A program made the position numbers and the translations under genes. Positions 22,836 through 31,058 of a stretch of 64,000 bases of DNA are shown piece by piece. The notes under the pieces are model-generated. The model had not been told where the DNA came from. It was given only the letters and a program-made list of their open reading frames with translations, and did no database searches. Position 1 is the stretch's first letter. The number at the start of each line of letters is the position of its first letter. This stretch comes from Candidatus Opimibacter skivensis (GTDB lineage: Bacteria; Bacteroidota; Bacteroidia; Chitinophagales; Saprospiraceae): positions 679,141 through 743,140 of the forward strand of contig JADKHH010000001.1 in NCBI GenBank assembly GCA_016721905.1, read 5' to 3'.

Positions 22836-24950
22836 TTAGATTTTAAACAATGAAGGATCTATATCTCCATTAACCTTGATCGTACTAGCCTTCATGACGA
22901 TTGGGGTAGGCATCGGGCCGCTCACTGTGATCGTATGCGGGATATTGATACCATCGACTACTTTATAATCACCGTATTCAAAAGTTGTGACAGAAGTCTG
23001 ACCCTGAGCTATAGCCGTCTGAACTTCCTTGATCTTCAGATTTGTGGTTTGGTCATAAAACTCAGTGCTCTTTGTTCCGGATGGTTTGGTCACAACCAGC
23101 TTATAACAAGCTTTGCCGTTGACGTCTTCCATTCCCTTCACTTCAGTTGTATACCCTTCCATATTGTAATTGCGCTCCACGAAAAGAACAGATTGCTCCT
23201 TCATAGATTCGAGGTCTGAACCTTCAACTGGAAATTGCTGACCGCCTTGTTCCATAAGTCCTTTCTCTCCATCATATACCTGCTTCATAATAGTCATACC
23301 TTGTGTAGACATTACCATTGTGAACTTACCCGCATTCTGAACTACTCTGGACGTGATGGATGTGCCCATCATATCCATCGTGTAGGTTTGATCCAGTGAT
23401 TTAACGGCATCAAGTTTTTGACGGCCACCTAGAGCTGTCAGGTACTTTTCGACCAGGTCAGATGCAGAAATATCAACTGCTGCGCCTGATTCGTCTTTAC
23501 GTGGATTGGCGTAGATGTCATATAACTGGATCTTTCCATCTTCCTTATCGAAAGCGGTCAGTTTGTTCATGACTTCATCCTTGTTGCCTACCACCACTAT
23601 CCTTGCTTTTGAAGGAGTGATATATTTCTTAGCGACCCGTGATACATCTGCGACCGTCACTGCAGCCAGTTTTTGCAGGTAGGTTTCGTAGTAATCTGCT
23701 GGCAGATCATACATATCAATATTGAGTGCAAATCCTGCTACTGTCTGCGGGCTTTCAAGTGAGCGGGCAAATCCACCTGCGATAAAACTCTTGGCCAGAT
23801 CCAGCTCTTCCTGTGAGACAGGCTCATTTCTCAATTTGTCCAATTCGAGGAAAAACTGTGTAATGGCACTATCCGTTACTTCATTTCGAACACTTGCATT
23901 GGCAGAGAAATTTCCAACCAGTTCATCGTCATCAAGAGACGAATAAGCTCCATAGGTATAGGCTTTATCCTCTCTCAGGTTTTTAAATAATCTTCCTGAA
24001 AAGCCACTTCCTAAAATAGTATTCATGACACGGGCAGGAATGACATCCGGTGCACCGGGTTTCAAATCCAACGCATAGGTGATGTTAATAACGGATTGGA
24101 CCGCACCGGATTTATCAATGAATGCAACTGAGGTATTATCAACACCTTTAGGGAAAGCATACTCATATTCCGGTGTTTTACCGGCTGGCCAGCTACCGAA
24201 ATATTTTTCAGCTTTGGCCTTTGCTGCTTCCGGCGTGATATCACCTACGATGACGAGGTATGCACTACCAGGCTTGAAGTAGGTATTGTAATAATTTTTA
24301 CAATCTTCAAGACTAATATTTGAAACCGTGCTCTCATTGGTGATTTCACCATAAGGATGGGTAGTACCATATGTCAGCGCGTTGGATACATTGCCAGAGA
24401 TCGCATTTGGATCATCCTTTTCTGTCTGCAATCCTGAAAGTGTTTGTGTTTTGATCTTTTCAAATTCTGATTCAGGAAAAGCAGGCTTGAGGATCACATC
24501 TGAGAAAAGTGAAAGAACCTTATCTGTATGCTTTGTGAGGGAGGAAGCGAATCCACCGGTAGGACCTGTAGACAGGTTAGCACCGATATAATCCACCGCT
24601 TCATCTATTTCGGCTTTAGAATTCTTTGTAGTACCTGTAGCCAGAAGACTTCCTGAAATACCTGCAAGTCCGGATTTCTCCTTTTCCATCATCTCATCGC
24701 GATCGATGGTTAACTGATAAGAAATCTGAGGCAACTTGTGATTTTCAACCACGATGACCTTTAGTCCATTAGCGAGTGTAAACTGATGTGAGGTTCCGAT
24801 TTTCACAGGTCGTGCTGGTCCCGCTGTTGGCGCCATCGACCGAAAATCTCCTGATGGTGTTGTCGCAGTGGTGGTTTCCTTGGCGACCTTAGGTGCACAA
24901 GCTGCCATCCCTGCGATGACCAGTATTAAAAGTGATTTTATATAATTCAT
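22836..24950 (-). CDS. Inactive M16B peptidase-like lipoprotein with extra C-terminal domain
   Basis: 704 aa. Lipobox MAACAP (Cys18). Residues about 45-480 are a two-lobed M16 (insulinase/processing peptidase) fold. At the place of the zinc-binding HxxEH it reads SGLAGISGSLLATGT, so the metal site is lost. The rest of the fold is recognisable from PYGEITNESTVSNISLEDCKNYY and GFSGRLFKNLREDKAYTYG. Residues about 490-704 form an added LolA/LppX-like beta domain (EKYLTALGGRQKLDAVKSLD, then TTFEYGDYKVVDGINIPHTI). M16B enzymes work as pairs of one active and one inactive subunit; the active partner is the upstream gene (24989). Likely a periplasmic or outer-membrane protease complex; substrate unknown. 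Confidence 0.87.
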   Translation of the reverse strand: MNYIKSLLILVIAGMAACAPKVAKETTTATTPSGDFRSMAPTAGPARPVKIGTSHQFTLANGLKVIVVENHKLPQISYQLTIDRDEMMEKEKSGLAGISGSLLATGTTKNSKAEIDEAVDYIGANLSTGPTGGFASSLTKHTDKVLSLFSDVILKPAFPESEFEKIKTQTLSGLQTEKDDPNAISGNVSNALTYGTTHPYGEITNESTVSNISLEDCKNYYNTYFKPGSAYLVIVGDITPEAAKAKAEKYFGSWPAGKTPEYEYAFPKGVDNTSVAFIDKSGAVQSVINITYALDLKPGAPDVIPARVMNTILGSGFSGRLFKNLREDKAYTYGAYSSLDDDELVGNFSANASVRNEVTDSAITQFFLELDKLRNEPVSQEELDLAKSFIAGGFARSLESPQTVAGFALNIDMYDLPADYYETYLQKLAAVTVADVSRVAKKYITPSKARIVVVGNKDEVMNKLTAFDKEDGKIQLYDIYANPRKDESGAAVDISASDLVEKYLTALGGRQKLDAVKSLDQTYTMDMMGTSITSRVVQNAGKFTMVMSTQGMTIMKQVYDGEKGLMEQGGQQFPVEGSDLESMKEQSVLFVERNYNMEGYTTEVKGMEDVNGKACYKLVVTKPSGTKSTEFYDQTTNLKIKEVQTAIAQGQTSVTTFEYGDYKVVDGINIPHTITVSGPMPTPIVMKASTIKVNGDIDPSLFKI

Positions 24951-24988
24951 TTGATAACTATTTTTTGATTGGAAAGGATGGTTTGTGA

Positions 24989-26320
24989 TCAGGATTTTGA
25001 TTCCAGTGATTTTGGAAGATAATGCAGGGTAACCCTGTTATTCTTCACCAGGTACTTCTTAGCTGCAGCCTGGATATCTTCGCGTGTTACAGCGAGGTAC
25101 CTGTCAATTTCATTATTGATGAGGTTAGCATCTCCAAAAAACATATAGTACGTGGCAAGGCTTTCTGCGATTCCCGCCACACGACTATTGCTGGTCACGT
25201 ACTCTGATTCAATCTGGTTACGGAGTTTTTCAAATTCAGTTTCAGAGATCAGTTCATTTTGCACCTTCTGCACTTCAGCATCAATAGCGAGCTCAAGTTC
25301 GTACACATCGACACCCATATTGGTAATACCAAATGAAAGCGATACACCCGGATCTTCAAGAGCTAATGGGAAGTTTCCTACAAAGAGGGCTTTTTGCTGC
25401 TCATCCACGAGTGCTCTGTATAATCTTGAGCTTTCGCCGGACGACAATATCCTTGACACCATATCAACTGCATAATAGTCTTTGGTACCCTGCGCTGGAA
25501 TCCTGTAAGCCTGGATTACCGCCGGCAACTGGATGTTGTCATAGATGGTATCCCTGATCTCAGCCATCAGTGCAGGTTCTACAATTCTTGGACGGTACAC
25601 TGCATTTGCTGATTTTGGAATACCAGCGAAGTATTTATTGATATACATTTTAGCCTCTTCAAAATCAATATCGCCGGCAATCGACAATACAGCATTGTTA
25701 GGCACATAAAAATCTGTATAGAACTGTTTGTAATCCTTTTCTTCAGCAGCTTCCAGGTGTTTCATGGAGCCAATCACAGGCCACCTATACGGATGCACCG
25801 TATAACTTCTCTTGAAGGTTTCCTCAAGGATTGATCCATATGGTTGGTTGTCAATACGCTGACGACGTTCTTCTTTAACAACCTCACGCTGTGTTTCGAT
25901 TCCTTTCTCGTCAACACGGGCATGCAACATGCGCTCAGATTCGAGCCAGAGTCCAAGGCCGAGTTGGTTGCTCGGAAGGACTTCGAAATAATAGGTCCTG
26001 TCAAAAGTAGTGTTAGCATTGAGGGTACCACCAGCATTCTGGACATAATTATCAAACTCACCGCGACCGATATTGGCACTACCTTCAAACATCAGGTGTT
26101 CGAAAAAGTGTGCAAATCCGGTACGATCAGGGTTTTCGTTTTTTGAACCCACGTGGTACATGACAGAGACAGCAACGATAGGTGTTGATTTGTCCTGATG
26201 GAGGATTACATGAAGTCCATTGTCAAGGGTATATTCCTCGAACGCAATTTTGTTCATCTGCCCATATAAAGACGAACCGGTGACCAGGGCAAAGGCCAGA
26301 AGGGAAAAAATGTAACGCAT
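24989..26320 (-). CDS. M16B zinc metallopeptidase, active subunit
   Basis: 443 aa with a signal peptide (cleavage near YGQM, residue 21). Zinc site HFFEH at 71-75 with third ligand Glu at 150/151 in VVKEERRQR, i.e. the complete HxxEH...E arrangement of pitrilysin-family enzymes. Second lobe around GESSRLYRALVDEQQ. It is 38 bases upstream of the inactive partner and probably cotranscribed. Expected to be an envelope peptidase degrading short peptides or processing surface proteins. Confidence 0.93.
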   Translation of the reverse strand: MRYIFSLLAFALVTGSSLYGQMNKIAFEEYTLDNGLHVILHQDKSTPIVAVSVMYHVGSKNENPDRTGFAHFFEHLMFEGSANIGRGEFDNYVQNAGGTLNANTTFDRTYYFEVLPSNQLGLGLWLESERMLHARVDEKGIETQREVVKEERRQRIDNQPYGSILEETFKRSYTVHPYRWPVIGSMKHLEAAEEKDYKQFYTDFYVPNNAVLSIAGDIDFEEAKMYINKYFAGIPKSANAVYRPRIVEPALMAEIRDTIYDNIQLPAVIQAYRIPAQGTKDYYAVDMVSRILSSGESSRLYRALVDEQQKALFVGNFPLALEDPGVSLSFGITNMGVDVYELELAIDAEVQKVQNELISETEFEKLRNQIESEYVTSNSRVAGIAESLATYYMFFGDANLINNEIDRYLAVTREDIQAAAKKYLVKNNRVTLHYLPKSLESKS

Positions 26321-26343
26321 ATTGAGATGGTTTAAAATTTTGT

Positions 26344-26351
26344 CAAAAATA
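26344..26351 (-). promoter_or_regulatory. Putative -7 promoter box of the M16 operon
   Basis: TATTTTTG on the minus strand, exact TAnnTTTG, 23 bases before the ATG at 26320. No TTG at -33. Confidence 0.5.
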
Positions 26352-26411
26352 GCACGGGATGAAGAGGTGTTGTCGATGATAATCTACAAAAGAGACTTAA
26401 AATCTGACAAA

Positions 26412-26759
26412 TCAGGCAGAGAAAGAAGTACCACAACCACAGGTTTCTTTGGCATTCGGATTATTGAAAACAAATCCCCTGTTGTTGAGCCCTTCAAGCC
26501 AATCCACCTCCATACCTAAAAGGTACAGGGCGTGGGCTTTGTCCATCAGGATCTTCACGCCTTCAAATTCGTAAACTGTATCCTGATCCTTAGGCTCATC
26601 AAACCCCAGAAGGTAGGAGAAACCTGAACAACCACCACCCTTAACACCAACCCGGAGGCCATAATGGTCAGGAACACCCTGATCACTCCTGATACGCAGG
26701 AGCTGCTCAAGGGCGCCAGCAGTAAGGCTGACAGGGGAAGAAATGAGGGTTTCAGGCAT
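26412..26759 (-). CDS. Iron-sulfur cluster assembly accessory protein (IscA/ErpA/SufA type)
   Basis: 115 aa from the Met at 26759. A longer frame to 26840 adds 27 residues that do not match the family, whereas MPETLISSPVSLT gives the normal HesB length. The three cluster-binding cysteines are present: Cys44 in GGGCSGFSY and Cys107/Cys109 in ETCGCGTSF. Acts as an A-type carrier passing Fe-S clusters to apoproteins in the cytoplasm. No isc or suf genes nearby. A near-consensus -7 box (TATCTTTA) lies about 30 bases upstream. Confidence 0.92.
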   Translation of the reverse strand: MPETLISSPVSLTAGALEQLLRIRSDQGVPDHYGLRVGVKGGGCSGFSYLLGFDEPKDQDTVYEFEGVKILMDKAHALYLLGMEVDWLEGLNNRGFVFNNPNAKETCGCGTSFSA

Positions 26760-26898
26760 AATATTCTGTTTAATCGGGGCTAAAGATAAATAACCTCCTG
26801 ATTTCAGGCATTTAACATCACAACCTACCAGCAGGTTCATTATTTAAGGGAAATTTTATAGGTCTGGCAATTTACGGGACAATTGGCTTCTCCTTTAC

Positions 26899-26906
26899 TA
26901 TTTTTG
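26899..26906 (+). promoter_or_regulatory. Putative -7 box abutting the start at 26911
   Basis: TATTTTTG, exact TAnnTTTG, ending 4 bases before the ATG. Predicts a leaderless or nearly leaderless mRNA. Confidence 0.5.
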
Positions 26907-26910
26907 CCTC

Positions 26911-27429
26911 ATGACGTGGCAATTGATATTAGGATTGACGATACCTTCACTCGTCGTTTTATTGGCAGTGTTCCTGATGTTCAGGTTATACTTCCAGCAC
27001 CAGACCCAACTTCGGGTATTGGACTCAAAACGGGAAAAAGTACAGATTACCCTTCCCCTTAGGCTTCAGGCATTTGAAAGACTGACGCTGCTTTGTGAGC
27101 GCATTGCCTTGCCGGATCTGGTACTTCGACTCAAAACCCCCGGCACCTCAGCAAGTGCATTGAGTGCAGCGCTTTTGTTGGCAGTTCAGCAAGAGTATGA
27201 ACACAATCTCACGCAGCAGCTTTATATTTCAGAAGAATTGTGGAGCATACTGATAGCTGCTAAGGATAAGACCATGGATCTAATCGCTATCGCAGCGCAT
27301 GGGCTGCCACCAGATGCCAGTTCGGATGATTATGCTAATCAATTGATGAGTATGATTTCCGCTGAGAATACGTTACCCTCACAGATTGCAAAAAGAGCAA
27401 TCAAAACAGAATCTTCGCTGTGGCTATAA
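26911..27429 (+). CDS. Single-pass membrane protein conserved in Bacteroidota
   Basis: 172 aa. One N-terminal transmembrane helix (residues about 4-24), then a cytoplasmic helical domain beginning LRLQAFERLTLLCERI, a combination I associate with a small uncharacterised Bacteroidota family (possibly DUF7935, not verified). Function unknown. Its stop overlaps the next gene's GTG start by 10 bases, so it is translationally coupled to the 5'-nucleotidase pair. Confidence 0.65.
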   Translation: MTWQLILGLTIPSLVVLLAVFLMFRLYFQHQTQLRVLDSKREKVQITLPLRLQAFERLTLLCERIALPDLVLRLKTPGTSASALSAALLLAVQQEYEHNLTQQLYISEELWSILIAAKDKTMDLIAIAAHGLPPDASSDDYANQLMSMISAENTLPSQIAKRAIKTESSLWL

Positions 27430-28175
27430 GAAACTTCCTTTATGCTACACTGCTTACCGCCTTCATCTTTGGTGGATGCACCAGTGTACAGCATATCAGC
27501 AAAACCAATATCGGTTACGAATCAGTTAGCTCCAAATCTGACATTGGTCCGGATGAGGGAATTACATCAATGATCGAACCATATAAATCCACGCTGGATG
27601 TCCAGATGAATGAAGTCATCGGGACTGTCAGTCAGGAAATGACAAAAAAGAAACCTGAATCCACATTAGGCAATTGGTATGCGGATGCTATGATAGCCGG
27701 CACTAAAAAAGAAGGATATCCGGTTGACTTTGCGATTTCAAACTATGGAGGTTTACGTGTACCCTATATCTCTGCAGGGCCTTTGACCAGGGGTGAAATC
27801 TATGAATTGTGTCCGTTTGATAATCTACTTGTCATCGTGGATGTCCCCGGTGATATACTTGATACCTTGCTTCAGCAAATTGCTTCCACGGAGGGATGGC
27901 CAGTTAGTAATGGTTTGAGAATGGTGATCAAGGACAACAAAGTCGAGAGTGCTACGATTCATAATCAACCTATCGTTTCATCTCAAATCTACAAAGTGGC
28001 CATGCCGGATTATGTGGCCAATGGCGGTGACGGTTTGAAAGCCCTCATTCCTTTATCAAGAGTCCAGACGTCAAAACTGATCAGAGATATCCTGATCGAA
28101 TATGCCCAGGAATCCACCAGAACGGGTAAAGGGATCGGGGCTTCGATTGACGGACGTATCACCATCGAGAAATAA
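27420..28175 (+). CDS. 5'-nucleotidase C-terminal domain lipoprotein
   Basis: 251 aa. GTG start at 27420 inside the end of the previous gene. Signal peptide with lipobox GGC (Cys20), so anchored in the envelope. The body is the substrate-binding C-terminal domain of UshA-type 5'-nucleotidases: LGNWYADAMIAGTK, FAISNYGGLRVPYISAGPLTRGEIYELCPFDN, and the late VAMPDYVANGGDGLK. The metallophosphoesterase half is absent but is encoded by the next gene, 11 bases downstream, so the enzyme is split with the order of domains reversed. The pair should hydrolyse nucleotides or other phosphoesters outside the cytoplasm. Confidence 0.88.
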   Translation: MAIRNFLYATLLTAFIFGGCTSVQHISKTNIGYESVSSKSDIGPDEGITSMIEPYKSTLDVQMNEVIGTVSQEMTKKKPESTLGNWYADAMIAGTKKEGYPVDFAISNYGGLRVPYISAGPLTRGEIYELCPFDNLLVIVDVPGDILDTLLQQIASTEGWPVSNGLRMVIKDNKVESATIHNQPIVSSQIYKVAMPDYVANGGDGLKALIPLSRVQTSKLIRDILIEYAQESTRTGKGIGASIDGRITIEK

Positions 28176-28186
28176 ACCAACTAACC

Positions 28187-29116
28187 ATGTGGTCAAGGAG
28201 ACATTTTTTAAACAGAACAGCGGGTGCAGGTGCCGCGCTCATGCTACCCGGATGGATCAATGCTTCGGGACTTAGTCAAGAGGAGATCACCCGGCTTGTC
28301 ATACTCCACACTAATGATGTGCATAGCCGCATAGAACCATTTCCGGAAGATGGTTCGAGAAATGCAGGCCTGGGTGGTGCAGCACGACGTGCCTCGATGA
28401 TTGAAAAAATAAGAAGTGAAAATGAACATGTGCTGTTAGTAGATGCAGGTGACATTTTCCAGGGCACCCCTTATTTTAATTTTTACCTGGGTGAACTTGA
28501 TATCAAGCTCATGAGTAAGATGGGCTACGATGCGACGACCATGGGCAATCATGATTTTGATGCAGGTCTTGAAAACTACGAAAAGCAAATGCGTGAGCAC
28601 GGCACGTTTCCAACGATAATATCCAACTATGATTTCTCCGACACCATCATGCATGATAAATATGTGCCACGTCGTACTTTTCAAAAAGGAAATATTAAAA
28701 TAGGAATAACAGGTGTTGGAATTGAACTCGATGGATTAGTGCCTGAGACCTTGTATGGACCAACACGATATCTTGACCCTATTGCCCATGCAACTGCGCA
28801 GGCAGACATTCTGAAACATGATGAGAAATGTGATCTCGTGATTTGTCTTTCTCATCTCGGGTATAAATATGACCATGCCAAAGTGAGTGATATACAATTG
28901 GCGCAAAACAGCAAATCCATCGACATCATCATTGGGGGGCACACACACACCTTCATGGACAAACCTGACATTTACCGGAACAAGGAAGGTGAAAATGTAA
29001 TCATTCATCAGGTAGGCTGGGCAGGAATCCGATTGGGCAAAATCGATGTAACCTTTGAAAAGAACAAGCGAAATAAATGTGTGACCTGTGAAGGAATCTG
29101 GGTTAAAGAATCGTAA
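28187..29116 (+). CDS. Tat-exported metallophosphoesterase, 5'-nucleotidase N-terminal domain
   Basis: 309 aa. Twin-arginine signal SRRHFLNRTAGAGAALMLPG (3-22). The dinuclear metal site motifs of the UshA N-terminal domain are all present in order: HTNDVHSR, VDAGDIFQGTPYFN, MGNHDFD, LSHLG, GGHTHT. It stops where the linker to the C-terminal domain would begin. It follows the gene for that C-terminal domain, so the two proteins probably assemble in the periplasm; one is lipid-anchored and exported by Sec, the other is Tat-exported and soluble. Confidence 0.93.
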   Translation: MWSRRHFLNRTAGAGAALMLPGWINASGLSQEEITRLVILHTNDVHSRIEPFPEDGSRNAGLGGAARRASMIEKIRSENEHVLLVDAGDIFQGTPYFNFYLGELDIKLMSKMGYDATTMGNHDFDAGLENYEKQMREHGTFPTIISNYDFSDTIMHDKYVPRRTFQKGNIKIGITGVGIELDGLVPETLYGPTRYLDPIAHATAQADILKHDEKCDLVICLSHLGYKYDHAKVSDIQLAQNSKSIDIIIGGHTHTFMDKPDIYRNKEGENVIIHQVGWAGIRLGKIDVTFEKNKRNKCVTCEGIWVKES

Positions 29117-29411
29117 TCTATAGGTAAAAATGGCAGGTTAACAGATCATGAATTGACAGTCAATGCTTTATTAAACGACAAAAAAAAGATGTATAACATA
29201 TTCTTTTATAAGCCTTTAAAACAATATTGACGATATTCGGGAAAAAAGAGAGCCATACTGAACATCCACCATTTTTTTTTTGATCTTTGTCCAATCCCGA
29301 AGTAAAGTGAAAGTAGAAACAAGCGTGAAAATCAAAGCTCATCCGACTCAAGGACTCCCCCCGGGGCAATATGCCGGTCAGGCTTTAGGGATCATTCAAT
29401 AACCTGATAGA
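29117..29411. other. Intergenic region upstream of dnaA
   Basis: 295 bases, AT-rich, with a T10 run near 29273-29282 and a short palindrome TTGAC-A-GTCAA near 29155-29165. I looked for DnaA boxes (TTATCCACA and one-mismatch forms) and AT-rich 13-mers and saw no cluster, so it does not look like an origin. It presumably carries the dnaA promoter, which I cannot place. Confidence 0.4.
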
Positions 29412-30821
29412 ATGTCTTATATAATGGTGCAGGACTGCAATGCAGTATGGAATGGGTGTCTGAGCGTGATTCGTGAAGAGATCAGTGAACAAAGCTTTCG
29501 AACATGGTTTGAACCAATACGTCCTATCCGTTTACAGGAAAACACATTAACCCTTCAGGTTCCCAATAAATTTTTCTTTGAATGGCTGGAGGAACATTAC
29601 CTGCCGGTACTTAGAAAATCCATTCGTCAAACCCTGGGTCCAAAAGCAAATCTCGAATACAACTACGTAAAAGATGATCCCTGGCAAAAAAACGGAAAGC
29701 GTAAACAACCTGCGGCAACTCCTGCCACTGAAGTTGAAAATGACATTCGTAACCCGTTTGTCATACCCGGTATTAAAAGGCTCAAAATTGACCCCCAACT
29801 CAATACGTCCTATACGTTTGAAAACCTCATTGTAGGAGATTGCAATCGTCTCGCTTGTTCTGCAGCAGAAGCAATCGCAAACAATCCGGGTGGTACGGCT
29901 TTCAATCCATTGTTTCTCTTTGGGGATGTAGGATTAGGAAAGACGCATCTTGCACAGGCCATAGGTAATTCTGTTGTCAAGCAGCGCGATGACAAAACAG
30001 TGCTCTATGTAAGCTCCGAGAAGTTTACCAACCAGATCATTGAAGCCATCAAAAACAATGCGGTCAGTGATTTCACCAACTTCTACCAGCTGGTGAATGT
30101 GTTGATCATCGATGATATCCAGTTTCTTGCCGGCAAGCAAAAAACACAAGAGATCTTCTTCCATATCTTCAATCAATTGCATCAGAGTGGCAACCAGATT
30201 GTCCTGACTTCTGACCGTGCCCCTAAAGATTTACAAGGCATGGAAGAGCGTTTGATCAGTCGATTCAAATGGGGCTTATCTGCAGATCTGCAGGCACCCG
30301 ATTATGAAACGATGATGGCCATCCTCGAGCATAAATCAAGTGTTGCGGGCATCAGTTTTTCTCCGGAAGTCAAGCATTATATCTGCGATAATATCCGTCA
30401 CAACATCCGGGAGCTGGAAGGTGTGATCGTTAATCTGATCGCACATGCATCTCTGACCCGTAAGGAAATTGATCTCGACCTCGCGCAGAAAGTCATCTAC
30501 AACGTCGTCATCAATACGGGATCTGTCATCACCCTTGACCACATCAAGAAATGCGTGGCAGACCACTACGAGGTACCTATCGACAAACTCAAATCACAGA
30601 CCCGCAAAAGAAACATCGTGCTTGCGCGCCAGTTGTCCATGTACTTTGCGAAAAACATCACCAACCACTCACTAAAAGCTATCGGTGACAGCTTCGGCGG
30701 ACGAGATCATAGTACCGTGATCTACAGTGTACGGGCCGTCAATGATATGATTGACACCGATGCTGAATTTAAACGGACGGTGAAGGATATTGAGAAGAAA
30801 CTGCGGCAGCCTGTTGGGTAG
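29412..30821 (+). CDS. dnaA: Chromosomal replication initiator DnaA
   Basis: 469 aa AAA+ initiator that melts the origin. Domain I (about 8-95) with SEQSFRTWFEPIRPI; linker; AAA+ domain with Walker A GDVGLGKTH (about 171-179), Walker B VLIIDDIQF and sensor segment ERLISRFKWGL; C-terminal DNA-binding domain with the DnaA signature RKRNIVLARQLSMYFAKNIT followed by IGDSFGGRDHSTVIY. The start could be the first ATG or Met5 (29424). dnaN does not follow; instead there is a repeat tract that begins directly at the stop codon. Confidence 0.97.
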   Translation: MSYIMVQDCNAVWNGCLSVIREEISEQSFRTWFEPIRPIRLQENTLTLQVPNKFFFEWLEEHYLPVLRKSIRQTLGPKANLEYNYVKDDPWQKNGKRKQPAATPATEVENDIRNPFVIPGIKRLKIDPQLNTSYTFENLIVGDCNRLACSAAEAIANNPGGTAFNPLFLFGDVGLGKTHLAQAIGNSVVKQRDDKTVLYVSSEKFTNQIIEAIKNNAVSDFTNFYQLVNVLIIDDIQFLAGKQKTQEIFFHIFNQLHQSGNQIVLTSDRAPKDLQGMEERLISRFKWGLSADLQAPDYETMMAILEHKSSVAGISFSPEVKHYICDNIRHNIRELEGVIVNLIAHASLTRKEIDLDLAQKVIYNVVINTGSVITLDHIKKCVADHYEVPIDKLKSQTRKRNIVLARQLSMYFAKNITNHSLKAIGDSFGGRDHSTVIYSVRAVNDMIDTDAEFKRTVKDIEKKLRQPVG

Positions 30822-31050
30822 TCGTTTCGGCTAACGCTCAACGACCGGGAAATTCACATTGAGATTTTAGTTGGTTTTTCAACTTAGTATTTCGCTTCGG
30901 CCCTTTCGGCTACGCTCAACGACCGGAGAATTGTGTTTTTGTCGTTTCGGCTAATTCGATGCTCAGCACAAGTACGTTCTCAACGATCGGCAAATATCTG
31001 AAATTGAAAATTCTTTTCTCCGTGTACTCCGTGACCTCCGTGCGAAACTA
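30822..31050 (+). repeat. Three copies of a TTTCGGCTACGCTCAACGACCGG element
   Basis: Copies at about 30822-30850, 30894-30930 and 30941-30991 (the third interrupted by an insertion of about 20 bases), starting immediately after the dnaA TAG. A tail with CTCCGTGTACTCCGTGACCT near 31019 is a second low-complexity unit. I have seen TCGGCTACGCTCA-type elements in other Bacteroidota intergenic regions, but that is recollection, not a search. Confidence 0.7.
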
Positions 31051-31058
31051 ACCATTGA

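Noticed and set aside
29160..29369. 69-codon minus-strand open frame upstream of dnaA
   Set aside because: No promoter box and low-complexity coding; probably chance in the AT-rich spacer.
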